A DNA stretch of 64,000 bases from Lateolabrax maculatus (lineage: Eukaryota > Chordata > Actinopteri > Acropomatiformes > Lateolabracidae). The notes under the pieces were generated by a model. The model ran no database searches. It worked only from the letters and a program-made list of their open reading frames with translations, and was not told the origin of the DNA. Below are positions 13,660 through 26,589 of this stretch, one piece after another. The DNA lies in NCBI GenBank assembly GCA_031216445.1, contig CM062199.1, forward strand, positions 11,059,001 through 11,123,000. The letters are read 5' to 3'. The position numbers and the translations under genes are program-made. Every line of letters starts with the position of its first letter. Position 1 is the first letter of the stretch.

Positions 13660-15590
13660 ATATACAGCTTGTTTAGCGGGATCAGGTATGATTTTTAAGT
13701 GTTTCTGATTCAGCTACAGCTCTACGGGAACAAACTACCACATATCCCAACCGAAAAGTACGCAAATTTATGCCTCAATTCTCTTAAGTCACTCAAAGCG
13801 TAGAGCACAGCACATTGTGGTGAGGCATTTCCACTTTTACACCTATATATACACTCATGAGATATGAGTTTTATGAAAAAAAATAATTAAAATGTTATAC
13901 ATAAATGACAATGTCTGTAATCATTGTTCAAGTATACTACAGTCACTGTCTTTTGAAATGTAAAGTCTCTTCCATCCTTTTCCAGCTGTTCAATTCGAGT
14001 GTCAGAGGCATGATTATTTCTTAATAAGACATCAGTGTTTCCTGAGAAGTGTAAGAATCGCGTGACAAGCCCATCAAACCCCCCACAGAGGGATTTAGCA
14101 CCCCTTCATTCCTTTAAAGCCGACAAAACATGGAGACTGATTTGCCAGAATGAGAGAAAACAGTTAACATGAAACACTGCTAATCCTATCGTATCATAGT
14201 GGGCTGATGTACACACTGTGCTATGATATCTTCTTTCTCTGTTTTTCCTGTCAATCTTAAGGGTACACAGTCTAATTTAAGTCAGAAAGGTGGTATTTAA
14301 ACAATGATACAGTTCATAAATATAACATAATTAAACTTACAATTATTTATTTCATGCTGCATTGTACCACAATTAAATCAACAGTTTTTAAATGTAGTAC
14401 GTGAGCAGGTAGATATTCAGGATAATATAAAGTACAATAAAATACACAACAAATAAATAACAATTAATTTGACAGAAAAGTTTCATGTGTTTTTGTATTT
14501 TTACAAATTGGTGAGATTGTTTCAATAGACTCTATTAAAGGTTTGCTCATTAAGGAGGAAGGCTCCAATTTAAAAGTCATCTTTTAACCCATCTTTAATA
14601 ACAGATAACTAAAAATACTCACAAAAAGTATGTTTCTGAGCCGCATTGGCTTAACCCCTGTATTTTATTACCATTAAGAAAACTTTTTCAGCAAAAGAAA
14701 AAGCAGGATATGTTCCGCCTCTCCACTTTTTGCACACACGCCCTTTCTCTCCCCTAGTCAGGAATGGCTGGTCCCATTTCCAGACTTATCCTTTCACAAA
14801 TGTTTAAAGCCCTAATCTAAAACTGCAGTATGAGACACCATGGTAGAAAACATATGGGCCTACAATTTGGCTTTAATTTTAATCTGACTTTAAACTGACT
14901 TGATTGTGGCAAGAGATTTAAGACTTTTTTAAGACACACCACTTCAGTACAATTCATAAGGACGATGATGACCTGACTTTCCTACTTTTCCTACCCATAT
15001 ATTATTTCCTCATTTTTACCCTGGTCTCAATCACATATCCATAGAGGTTATAACGGCCAACATGATCACTGAGTCCTTCGATATGCATAAGACATTTGTT
15101 AAGCCCCTCAACCAAACTCAATCCCTTTACAAAAAGCAGAATTTAATTTGGGATTCAACTATTGAAACCCCAGTTACTTGCAACACACCACGGTGAAAGG
15201 TCCCTTTTTTATCTTCAATCCAACATTAACTTGCCGTCTTATGGCTTAAATCCACAATCAAGGATCAGCGAAAAGGCTGGAGCCCAGTGGGGTGCCTTAA
15301 GAGCCCAGCCGTCTGAACGGATAAAACACAAGAGTTGTTTGTGACTGCTGTTAAGGAAGATCTCATAAGGACAGCAACAACGCGACTTTGCAGCCATTTA
15401 TTTAAGGGACCACTGATGCACACACATCCCTAGAGGAACACAACAAATTAAAGGCAAAGCCAAAAACACTTGAACACAAGTTTTGTTTTAAGGCTGTCAG
15501 CACCATAAAAATTATCCATGTTTTCTAAAAATTATCTAGGGTAAGAGTCACCTAGAGTTATATCAGAAAATTTGCGGATGATGTGGATTT
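13660..15590. other. Intron sequence, nothing specific
   Basis: Unique AT-rich sequence. Short frames at 15162-15344 have no recognised content. Confidence 0.5.
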
Positions 15591-15591
15591 A

Positions 15592-16618
15592 ATCAAGAAC
15601 AAAAATAAAAACGTAACATTTTTGTTTGCGCTCCCATTTTCCGTTGAAATAATCGATTTAAGGTTTTTTTCTATGCAAAAAAAAAAGGTTTATTTCTCTC
15701 AAATTATCTGCATGGATTTGTTAAAATCCAAGTTAGTGAGCACTTGTCCTTTGGCATATCAAGATGCTGTTAAAACAGCATGCTTATTACACAGGTGTTC
15801 CTCGGGCTGGTCACAATAAAAGGTCACTGGAAAATGTGCCGTTTTATCACACAACACAATGCCACAGATGTCACAAGTTTTGAGGGAGTGTAAAATTGGC
15901 ATGCTGACTCCAGGAATGTCCACCAGATCTGTTGCCCGAGAATTGAATCTTCATTTCACACTACCGTCTCCAATGTTTCTGAGAATTTGGCACTACATCC
16001 AACTGTAACCACGCCAGCCCAGAACCTCCACATCCAGCGTCTTCACCTGCAAGATTATCTGAGACAGGCCGCCTGAACAGCTGATGCAACAGTTGCTTTG
16101 CACAGTCAAAGAATTTCTGCACACACTGTGAGAAACCATCTCGGGGAAGCTCAACTGCGTGCATGTCATCCTCACCAGGGTCTTGACCTGACTGCACTTC
16201 ATCGTTGTAGCCGAATTGAGAGGGCAAATTGCTCACCTTTGATGGTGACGGGCACTTTGGAGAAGTGTTCTCTCCCCGGATGAATCCTGGTTTTCGCTGT
16301 GCTGGGCAGATGGCACGTCGTGTGGGCGACCAGTTTCAGCGGAAACGTCGCTTGAAGAGGAGTGGGATAACGTTCCACAGGCCACAATCAACATCCTGAT
16401 CAACTCTATGCAAATGGGTTGGTTTGCACTGTATGAGGCAAATTTCATTTGATTTTGTTTTTGTTTTTTTGCACAAAATTTGACAGAAATAAGCCTTTTG
16501 TGTTCCTAGAAAAAGTATTTTAGAATAGGTCTTTTAGATTAGATCTTTTATTTCAACTCGTGAAAAATGGAAGCAAAAAAACTAAAATGTTGCATTTATA
16601 TTTTTGTTCAGTGTACAT
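15592..16618 (+). mobile_element. Tc1/mariner element, internally deleted, long TIRs
   Basis: The ends form an imperfect inverted repeat of at least about 130 bp. The left arm starts with GAACAAAAATAAAAACGTAA near 15597 and the right arm ends with CATTTATATTTTTGTTCAG near 16611, each carrying a GCTCCCATTTT/AAAATGGAAGC block. After the left arm come CACAATAAAAGGTCACTGG and a transposase-like region: start-like area near 15860, helix-turn-helix-type segment to about 16060, and SPDESWFSLC at 16273-16302, which contains the first catalytic Asp of the DDE domain. Immediately after about 16345 the sequence jumps to the C-terminal end (EEEW-like, then INILINSM), so the middle with the remaining catalytic residues is missing. 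Several frameshifts are also present. Total size is about 1.03 kb. It cannot encode an active transposase but could have been mobilised in trans. Confidence 0.88.
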
Positions 16619-17251
16619 AGAAAGAAAACATGCAGATCAGAAGAATCATGGCAGAAGCCAGAGTAATGGCATGTTTAACAAGATCTAGTTGGATGGTAGA
16701 AGAGGCTGTTGGCTCAGTCCTTTAGTCCCATACTGTGAGCTTGCCTGCATTTTAGCCACATACAAATGGCTGCACACACACACTCAGACTTGGATACCAG
16801 AGCCCCATACTGCGCTGAGTCCTGCATTCAAACCCACTTTGTAGAGCAGATGTGACAGGTTGTTTGTGAGGGGTATTCGGCAACACACATGCACATGCAC
16901 AGACACACACACACACACTCTTGATGTAAACAGCAAAATGCACCTGCAGTGTAGTATAGAATAGAATAGCTCACTAAATCTATTAACTAAAGCAGCGTAG
17001 AGATGTGCAGACTTTGGCCTGTCTGAAATTATCAGAACAACAGATCCTGTACTGGTCTAGAGGTCTGCTGGTCCTCTAATTATCTACATCACTGGCACCC
17101 TCTGACTGTATCTAAAGGCAATAAATGTCCTGTTTGCACGTGTGTGTGTGTGTGTGTGTGTGCATTTCCGCAAGGCATATTTAAAAATAGTGTGGAGTCA
17201 GGTGGTTAGGCTTAACTAATAGCATCTCTATGATTTTCAACTTTTTGTGCA

Positions 17252-17260
17252 TGTGTGTGC

Positions 17261-17300
<40 letters not shown>
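17252..17300 (+). repeat. (GT)n tract
   Basis: About 49 bp, beginning with GTGCGTGC variants. A smaller GT run is at 17140-17161. Confidence 0.9.
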
Positions 17301-17305
<5 letters not shown>

Positions 17306-18135
17306 CTAGCTGAAGACACGGTCACACAAAAACACATGTACACACTATCCTGGGGGTATTTCTTGCCCTGGCACTGTGCTCTTAAAGTCACAATCACAAA
17401 CAATGGAGGGCCTGGATTTAACTTGCTTATCGGATAGGTTTTTTCAAAGAATGACAGCAAAACATAAGGACACAGACAACATTTCATCTTATGCAAATGT
17501 TAATTGTACTTTACTTATTGTAATTAATTCTGATGAGCATTTTAAGATGAAAACTGAAATTACAGTTGCGTCCCTAAAGCAACGCCTAAAAACTTTAATG
17601 GCTTGTTCAAAGAGAACAAAGATTCCCCTGTACTACTACTGTTACATGCGATGTCCAAATTAATGCTCAGTCCCAGATAACAACAGTAACAACCTCTGAC
17701 TTGACATTCCATTACTAGAGACGTACAAAAAATACTTTTCACTTGCTGCTGAAATGAGAGTACATAATACCCTGTCTTTTAAAGCCGATAAAAGCTGATA
17801 AAAGTCAAGTCCGTTAGAAACAAGGATTAAATCATTATTAGCCCTTCATCACATTACATTCATCCCCTCTGATGCCTGATCACCTTTTCTGATAAACAAG
17901 CTTAAAAAAGGTAAGGCTGTTAGTTCACTTTCAGCATTCCTTGCACAAAATTGGGTCTGACTGTTTGTTGCTGTAGTTGAGTGTCTTAGGTTAAGCAGAG
18001 ACAAAAGTACAAAAATCTTTTAAAGGGATATGCCTGTTGGGTCTGAAAATCCAGCTACTGACCTGCATATTGCTGAAAGTCCTGTTAACAGGTTCATGTT
18101 AATGTGAGTTACATCAAGGCTAGAGCCACCCTGGG

Positions 18136-18136
<1 letters not shown>

Positions 18137-18170
<34 letters not shown>
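18137..18170 (+). repeat. Poly-G run, 34 bases
   Basis: An uninterrupted run of 34 Gs, preceded by GGGC. It can form very stable G-quadruplex structures and is also a frequent site of sequencing error, so its true length is uncertain. On the CDKAL1 transcript strand it would be poly-C. Confidence 0.95.
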
Positions 18171-18172
<2 letters not shown>

Positions 18173-20977
18173 TACAACTTTCAGCACTGTTGTAAGGTGA
18201 ATTTACTCAGAAAAGGTTCCTATCAGGCATCTATCTGCATCTTTAACAGCTAATGGAGCGGCCACCTTCAAATGTTCTAAAAAGTGGTTGAATAAAAAAT
18301 GATTTAACAACGATAATGTTCACTAGAACATTTGCAGCAATTCATGAAATACAGACTGACAGATGTGGATTGAAACAGGGAATGACATGGTTGCATATAG
18401 TACACAGGGCATACTTTTATAATAGCTTTTGTGCATTTGTAAGGAGCACAGAGCTGAGCCTCAAGCTCTCAGGGTCTTTACAATGAATAAATCACAGATC
18501 TGACATGGTTGTATTGGTGACAATGGAAAAGAATGCTTGTTTTGATTACTTGCTTCATACTGAATCACCTTAAGGTATTTCACCTAACCATCACAAGAGA
18601 AGAGAGAAGAGAATAAAACTCAAGGTAGAGTAGAATACAGTAGAACACAGCATAAAAGAACTTCACCAAACTGCTAATAGCCTGCAGCATGAAGTCTGTC
18701 TTACCTCTGTGCATGCTGTTTTATCTACACAGAAGTGTAGTCAGTAATCCTGCTCAACTGTGAAATGTAGAGGACCATTATGTTGTAAAAGTGCTGGTAT
18801 GCCGTATTATGGAATAAATGAAAACCATAAATCAAGTCCAAGTTAACAAAGGGAAAACAGAACAGTAGAAATCAGACAAAATTACCCATTTGAAAATAAA
18901 ACAAAACAGACTCTCCCACCTTACTAGACTAAACACCATATCTAGAGGCAGAGCAAAGAAAGGTAGAGTATAGTCTAACTATGCACATGAAGACATGTTG
19001 AAAGCAAGGTCGTGCACGGGCCAGTCCTGGCCTCGGTGTGGTTCTCATACAGCCCTGGGCTCACTGAGGCCAACACATCACACTCTCTTTACCTCTCCTC
19101 TCTGTCTATGTGTCTATCCCTCTGTGTCTGTCAGTCTGTCTCTCCCTCTCTCTGACTATTTTTGTGTCTGCTTGTACCCCAAAATGTAGGCTAATGCCCT
19201 GCAGAACTGACAGATTAAATGCCAATCCCTGGGTTGTACCAAAACAAGCCCCAGGCAGCGAGCTCTGAGTGTGTGTCTTTGTTTGTGTGTACTGTATGTG
19301 CGTGTGCGTGTGTGTGTGTGTGTGTGTCCAGCCAGCTACAAATCCATGCCGGTGTGTCTGCTGGACTGGGTGAACACAGACATAAAACAACTGCCCTTAG
19401 TAAACAACTCTAAAGGTCACTGCAGATTTCAGATTGTTTATACCTTGCTGTCATGTCCTGATGAAAAGGAAACATTTCTGGCCTTAACGTCGGTCACTTT
19501 CGATGTGTCAGTTCATTTAAAACCACATGCTGTAAGGCCAAAATAAACAGCTCCATGCATTATAAACTCTGTAAAAAGAAAAACCTGTCACTTGACCACA
19601 AAGCAATGTAAGACCTTTGATTGATTCTTGGAGGAACAAACTAGACTAATATATATTTATGTGCTTGTATGGGTGAGCAGTATCCATGGTTTCAGCCTCC
19701 GATCCATTATTAATGGATCAGCTCAGGTTTTGTCAGTTGAAAGATTTGTCATGTGACTGATTGCAGCCTCAAGTCTCTGGATTCTAGGTTTTAGAAAGAG
19801 TTGTTAATGCTCTAAGACGCAGGTTGAAAAATGAGTCCTGTGGAATAACATGTACATTTTGTTTCAGGGTGGATTTTCACTTTAATGATTTTATTTGCAA
19901 AGCATGACCTTTTGCCTTCGGTAAAAGTGTAGTCAAAAATCAATGAAATAAAATCACTTGCCCAACTAGAGTGGACATATCTCTAATCAGCAGATGCAGC
20001 CATGGGCTATAATGCATATTCACCACCTGTAACTCCACTATGAATATATGGTATTAAATTAGAACATATAATCTAGAACTATGTGTCCAACTTTTATCAA
20101 GTTATATTAAAGAATTATGTTACAGATCTTAAGACCTCTCTACTGCACAAATGTATCAATTGAAACTTACTGAAAATGTAATTACCTACAGTAAAAGTAA
20201 TATAATGATGGCTGATGCACTGATGCATTAGAGAACCACATTTTAAACTGAAACATTTATGAGGAAGAGCTTTGAATTTAAAGAATATTTTAAACTTAAT
20301 ATGTCCTCTGTTTGGATTTTGGTTTTATCTTCAGTGATTAGTTAACAAATGACAGAATTATTTTTATTCATCTGTCTTTAGATTGTCTTTAGATACTTTA
20401 CCAACAACAAATAAACTGTGATCCCTGGATATTATCAAAATACTAATACTGAACCATTACGAAGACCCAATATCCCGTTTGTCTACTTCAGTTTTATCCT
20501 GTGATGTGATATGTATGCCTATATCCTCTGTGTAAAGCAGTAAACCTAGGATCACTTTTCCTGTACACTTTTGTCAGCATGTGGTCTACAATCGATGGGC
20601 CCTAAATTTGAAAATAAACTTCTGCTAATACTGAGCCAACAAAAGATTGTCCTGTAGCCAGGGGCCATAATATACTGTATATTCACCACCCAGCCAACAC
20701 ATCTGTTATAAATACACAGTGTAAGCATGGCACATACACTTTGGATTTCTTCCAAGAGTTCATTCTGTGTGTTGTGTCCCTTTTCAATTAACATTAATGA
20801 TTTGTCTTTCTTATGGTTGGTTCATGAATATCAAAATTATATTCAAATGAATGTAAATATAATGTGGGAATTGGCGTATTTTGAAAACAGAAGTACAGAA
20901 CTCCGAGTTGGGTTCTAATTCGTTAAGCATACATTCCCTTGATCATACAAATTACTAGAGACAGCCAAGTGGAGAAA

Positions 20978-20978
<1 letters not shown>

Positions 20979-21020
<42 letters not shown>
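20979..21020 (+). repeat. (CA)n tract
   Basis: Pure run of 42 bp. Confidence 0.9.
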
Positions 21021-21022
<2 letters not shown>

Positions 21023-21661
21023 TACTCACACACACAGAGCAGTTTAATTACATGCTGTTGAGCAACTGTTTCTTTAATGCATTCCGCGCTCATTGATTTG
21101 AGGTCTCTGACATTGAATTACGCTATAGATTTTGGTATTTCAAACGCACGCACAGGCACACCCAAATATCCATACTAATTGACTTTTTAGCATTCACAAG
21201 CTGCTCTATTAGGGGTTTATGCTACCAAGCGAGTTCCTGATGTAGAAGTCCTGCTGAAAGAGTGAACAGCAGGGCAGAGTGCAACATTACTCAGATGCTT
21301 GAGGGAATCCCATCACCCACACATCAACAGCAACTCACCCCTGCATGCTAAACAAAATAGTACAAGCCAACTTCGTTGTTTGGAGAAGCAGTAAAATGCA
21401 ATTTTGAAAATGGCCTAAGTGTCCTTGACCAAGACACTTATATCTGGGCTCACTATAGATTTAACCTAAACAGATGCAAAACTGATGTGTGGTGGTAAGA
21501 AGAACAGCACACACATATGCACACACACACACACAGTTCAGAAGTAACCTCTGTGTTTTGAGCTTCAGGATTAATCAATATTGTTAGGTGGTTTTCATCA
21601 CACATGCAGAACATACACACTTCATATGCATATCTGCTAGCATTCTCTCACAGGGTAACCT

Positions 21662-21664
<3 letters not shown>

Positions 21665-21713
<49 letters not shown>
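21665..21713 (+). repeat. (CA)n tract, about 49 bp
   Basis: A pure dinucleotide run. It seeds a 178-codon reverse-strand frame at 21637-22173 that has no recognisable domain. Confidence 0.95.
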
Positions 21714-21716
<3 letters not shown>

Positions 21717-23566
21717 CACTCTGCCACAAGCTGTCTGGGCATTCATCCACCTGAAAACCCCCATACACGTACACAAATACACAGATACAACTCCTTATCC
21801 CACACACTTGGCATGGATGCCAACTAGGCCCCAGTTCTCCAGAAGTAATAAACTGTCTTTTCACTGCATCCCTCCAAACCATGATAGAGGAGTGCTGAAA
21901 GCCCTTGTGCTTCAATTTTAAGCCCCTCAACTCATTTACTAGGACACTGATTGTTACTTCTGTGACCATGCATATGTGTGTGTGTTGGTCGTACATAATG
22001 CCCCACATGCACCAGCCGTAGGGGGCAATTTGTTTCACACAATTATAAACACACACATCAGTAAAATGGGACTGAATGACAACATGTACTACAGAGTGTT
22101 TAACATACACAGGACCTGACTTAATTCTGTAAGCTAAGCTAAGAAAAAAAGGAAAAACACTGTGAATTCCCATCTATAAACCTAACATGCATAGATAAAG
22201 AGTTAACACAAATTGTCATTTCAGACCGGTCTTTCCTTTCCTTTTCTTCAGGGTGGTCTGGCCAGTCTCCATCAGCATTACCTTGGAGCTGTGACAAAGC
22301 CTAACAGCATGGCTAAGGACACTTTGTTTTTATTTTACTGAAGTTTGTTCAGAACAGCGAGCTGAGCACCACAGTGCAGCACAGCTTGTTGATTAACATG
22401 CAGCACAATGGCCTTCTACTATCTCTCCAACTAGACGAGTCAGAGAGGTGAGACATACACATGAACACATTAGCAGATGGCATTCAAGGGGAAATACATT
22501 ATGATCTATGAAAGCCATATCCAATATTCAAAGAAACATCTACGCTTTTGTGTACAGATGTTCTTGATAGGAGGATAAGATCCACGACATAAAAACAGCC
22601 ATCGCTAATATTATACCAATACTATTTATGGAAAACATCATAACTTTGGAGAGGCCTACAACAGAGAGTATGTTAATTTAAATTAATAAGATATGACTTT
22701 TTTTTACTAAGCAATACAATTTAATTCAGTCACTATATACAGTATATATTACATATATTTGTGACAAATGTTTTAATATTATAGTGATGTTATGAATTTT
22801 AAAACATTACAGATTATTATTATTACTATTCACTATACAATGCTTTGCTGTGCAGCCTAAGACAGAAATATCCTTGTTTTTGGTATGATGTTATGTTTCC
22901 CCAAGGTTTTTAATTGTCATAGAAGCAGTACGCTTAGATAAATCTGTTTTTTCTAGAAGCTGCAGGATCTTAACAATTCTATGGTGAAATTAAAATTTTA
23001 CTGGATCTGAAATACATGGTTTTTAGCTGTGAAATGTTTGTACTTTCAGCAGTGTATGGCTTATAACAAGTACAGAGCACTTCATATAATTACTGTTTAT
23101 CTTTTTGTTGGATCTGGTCACCAGCTATTTCACGTCTGCCGTTGCATGTCAAACTTGCTCATCAACCTTCTGCTCGTAAACATTAACTTTTACCCTCCTT
23201 CCTCAAAATCTAAATGTAATATTTAGATTTAAGATTCTAAATGCATTAAACTTCAAACTGAACGACTAAATAAATGTAAGGACATTTCTTGGACCATTAA
23301 ATATGGTGCCCCAGCCTGTGCGTGTGTTTGTGGTACCAGGAGGTGCAGGCATAACGGCCAACGTGTGACTGAGCACGAGGCAGCCCGTGTGCCTGCCTCC
23401 TTCTCTAACTTTTTTCTCTCTGTCAATCATATGAAGAGAAGCCAAAGAAAAATGAAGGCATTAAAAAAAAAAGAAAGACTTAAGTGGGCATTTGGATTCC
23501 CTCTGATCCTGTACCCTCTCATTTTGTGTCTCCATCATGCGAGCAGCAAGTGATGAAAGACGAAAA

Positions 23567-23570
<4 letters not shown>

Positions 23571-23600
<30 letters not shown>
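23571..23600 (+). repeat. (GT)n tract
   Basis: Pure run of about 30 bp. Confidence 0.9.
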
Positions 23601-24644
23601 ATGTGTCAGTGAATAGAGCATTAATTGCATTAGCATTACAGCTGGTTGATTTCCAGTCAAAGAAAAACTCTGGCATCAACAAGGAAGACACATTCAAAGT
23701 CCTGAAGTATGTTATTATTTTGTGCATTTCAATTGAAAAATTCTTTGCGTAAAATTGGCATGACAGAAAGAGTGAAAGAGAAAGCGAGCAAGAGGAGACG
23801 GCTGAAGCAGAAAGACAGGAAGATTGCACTGATCAAGTTGCCCAAGTGAAACTGTTCACCCTTGAAACTGTAATATTGCCTCATGATAAGTTCTGATGAT
23901 TCAGACATCTAAAATGTAAAATGTGACAGATGAATTGGTGTTTTTTGCATTTATCATAAAATGCAAATCATGTATAAAAAGCCAACCAACTAAAAATATC
24001 TGACAACTGGCCTGTGGTTGCTCTGAGGTTTATTGAGGTAGGAGGATTTTTAAATGTAATTTAAAATGTACACAAAACTCTTGAGAGCTGTGACCGTGGA
24101 ACTGAATTCTCTTTCCTTCATTAATATCAGTACATCCCTAAACAATTTATCCACAATGAATTCATCTTTTGCTCTTTAAAATGTCAAAAGGCTTGTTTTG
24201 TGCAACCAACAATTTAAAAGCCAAAAATCAATTTACTGTTATATAAGACAAAGAAAAGCAGTAAACCATCATGTTTTAAGAACTGGTACCAGCTGATTTT
24301 TGGCCTCTTTTTCTTTGAAAGTGACTTAAGCAATAATCAAAGTAGCTCCAGATACATTTTTTAAAGCCAACTGATCATTCCAGCTCTAAAAGAGTGACCT
24401 GAAAAAAGAATTTGTGGTTCAGGGGTCATTTGGGATTTAGCCTACCTGCTCTAAATCAGTATTGATCTACAATGAATTAGTTTTTTATATATTTAGTCAC
24501 TATGATTATATATGTGTGTGTATATGACACCTCTTTAAATTCGATTAAAAATATGTTTTGCATTTTCTGCATTTGATCTGATTACGATTCATTATGTATG
24601 TAATTTATGTTGTGCTGGACACAAGCAGAAGTAGCCAATGCAGA

Positions 24645-24716
24645 AGTGTGCATGCAGTTCCTCTAACGGACCCTAAAGCTGTCTCTAGGGCCCATTAGAG
24701 GAACTGCATGCACACT
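24645..24716. repeat. 72-nt near-perfect inverted repeat (hairpin)
   Basis: Arms 24645-24666 and 24695-24716 are perfectly complementary over 22 bp (AGTGTGCATGCAGTTCCTCT at the left outside). After one mismatch, pairs continue (24668-24669 with 24692-24693), then CCCTA (24671-24675) pairs with TAGGG (24686-24690), leaving a loop of about 10 nt. It could be a tiny foldback transposon, or an RNA hairpin if transcribed as part of the intron. Confidence 0.85.
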
Positions 24717-25120
24717 GCTCGAGTGGATTATCTAGATTTTACATGAGTCTAACAGATGTTAATTAAAATTTTACAGGAAAATGAATGTCTACTTTTCCAC
24801 CTTATACCGGGGTACACTGTTTAAAAGTGTATTTAGTGTATAGTGGATACATTAACAATCAGTAGGATCAATGTACACATAACTATTACTCTTATTTGAT
24901 GGTGTCTGATTTGTGCCCACAGTCCATAAAGATGGAGCTGAAGTGAATGTTAAAACTGTTGTCAATAGCAAAATCCTGATTTTTACACACACCCAGTGAC
25001 TCTTGTTCTCTCACTTCCACAAAAGCACACACCCACCAGGTGTGTGTGCGCCCCTGATGGATGGAAATTAATCAAAATGCAAAACAGTTTCTAGCTTAAT
25101 TTCTCTGTTTATGCAAATAT

Positions 25121-25178
25121 GTGCTCTCTCTCTCTCTCTCTCTCTCTTTCTCTGTGTGTATGTGTGTGTGTGTGTGTA
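25121..25178 (+). repeat. (CT)n followed by (GT)n
   Basis: A CT run of about 30 bases at 25121-25152 followed by a GT run to 25178. It lies 257 bp beyond the donor of the 85-bp CDKAL1 exon. Confidence 0.9.
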
Positions 25179-25434
25179 GGTGGAAACTGACATGTGGAAA
25201 CAAGCTGAAGACATGCAACACACATACAAACACACACACTGATTTTTGCATGGGAAAATACATTTAGTATAACAAAACCTGAATAAAAGATTAGTTCCAC
25301 CACAATATATGGTGAAAATGGTTTAATCGGCTGTTTAATTTTCATCCAATTCCAGTGAAAAACTTAAATTATTTTCTACTGGCTACATAAAATAGACACA
25401 AAGTGTTTATATGGGTATTTTGTGTTTTTCATAC

Positions 25435-25519
25435 TTGATTGAGTTTCTGAAGTGGTCCTCTGCAGGGTTTTTCACAGTGCAGCTGTTGAGCAACCACAGG
25501 TCTGCTTCTGTTGGGTCAT
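25435..25519 (-). CDS. cdkal1: CDKAL1 internal coding exon (second MTTase cysteine)
   Basis: This is the next CDKAL1 exon after 63362-63474. On the minus strand it begins with AT, which joins the final G of the previous exon to make an Asp codon. It then encodes 27 full residues including ADLWLLNSCTVKNPAEDHF and ends with AA of the next codon. NSCTVK carries the second cluster-binding cysteine of the N-terminal MTTase domain; the third (an AGC motif) should lie in the next exon, which I could not find at lower coordinates. The acceptor is AG at 25520-25521, preceded by a good pyrimidine tract (TTTCTCTCTTTCTATAG). The donor is GTATGA starting at 25434, weaker than consensus but plausible. Length and phases (85 bp = 2 + 81 + 2) keep the frame open with no stop, arguing for a functional exon rather than a retrocopy. 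By the human protein I recall, it covers about residues 96-124. Confidence 0.95.
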
Positions 25520-26589
25520 CTATAGAAAGAGAGAAAGTTCATTTATATTTACAGAATATAATGACAAGCATGACTTATCAAAGAAAGAATACCTTGATCT
25601 ACCTAATTAACACATAATCATAAAACAAATCGTATAATACAAAATTCCCCAGTGCAAAAAATAAGCAAACATAATTAATTGGTCTCTGCCACAGTTCCTT
25701 TGTGTCTGAAGCACGCAGTGGGTCAGCATGCTCTCAAAAAGTCACACCAAATGATCCCACGTGTATCGGTAAATTTAAACCAGTCTCTAAGTTGTCACTT
25801 CTATTCAAAGTTGTGGGGGGAAAAATCTACTTCTTTTTCAAAACCAAAACACTGTGTCCATCACACCGAATACTCTTAAGCTCTTTACAGTCTTTCAGAT
25901 GTGTCTAATGAGTTTAAGGTATTATATGTGTATACAGGTTTCACATTTGCTGATGCTGCATGCTCTCATCTCATTTATTCTTTTTAATTCGATGTACATG
26001 TGTCCGATGAACAGGGACCAGATTGAACATGAACCTGATTTGATTTTAAGGTTTTATTGTTTGTTTGTTCATAAGGATTTGAATGGTTTGGCACTTTCCT
26101 ATGCTTCAGATGTCCTCTAACGTGACCATATGTTTTAATAATTTTGTTTACTTTATTTTTTTCACTGTAGAAATGCCAGCTGTTTTGTGCTTTGTGCTGT
26201 GCTTTCTAAATAAGGTTGTTTTAGTACGGAGAAATTAAAGTTACCAAAAGGATTTGGATTACTATTTCAGCAAGGAAGTTCATTATTGACATTGGAAGCA
26301 GTATCTGTTAAAAAACAATTTCGACACAAAGTTCCATTACTTAGCTTGCAACTGCATCTCACTGTCTTGCATTTACGATTGTCTATTCTAGGCCCTCTAT
26401 CCAACTAGATTTTGAATTCTGAAAACCACTCAACTCATTGTTACTTGCCAAAGAAGCTTCTGGAGTGTCTCACATAGTGGCCACAATAAACTTCTAACAA
26501 GCACATATGTTCACAATATTCCAAAACCTTTTTTAACATTATGAGTTACTTAAACAAATTTTATCATTTAAACATGTTTAATCGTAATG

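Larger units (their letters stand above)
16620..24640. other. Intron sequence with microsatellites
   Basis: Besides listed tracts, 17485-17560 contains an octamer (ATGCAAAT at 17491) followed by GTTAATTGTAC and GTAATTAATTCTGATGAGC. 17830-17910 (GATTAAATCATTATTAGCCC) and 23605-23640 (AGCATTAATTGCATTAGC) are other homeodomain-word-rich stretches without repeat structure. No gene seen. Confidence 0.4.
1..25434 (-). other. cdkal1: CDKAL1 intron downstream of the 85-bp exon (partial)
   Basis: Everything below the donor at 25434 should be the following CDKAL1 intron, at least 25.4 kb long and running off the window. I looked on the minus strand for the next exon, which should begin after an AG, complete a Lys codon and include the third cluster cysteine (AGC-V-P-Q type motif), and did not see it. 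Confidence 0.8.

Noticed and set aside
15961..16448. Several overlapping frames on both strands in the Tc1 element
   Set aside because: All are fragments or antisense shadows of the broken transposase.
21637..22173. 178-codon reverse-strand frame
   Set aside because: Its C-terminal part is a Cys-Val translation of a 49-bp (CA)n tract; the rest has no recognisable family.
1..25434. Next CDKAL1 exon with the third cluster cysteine
   Set aside because: No minus-strand segment with acceptor, correct phase and an AGCVP-type motif was seen; it probably lies beyond the window.
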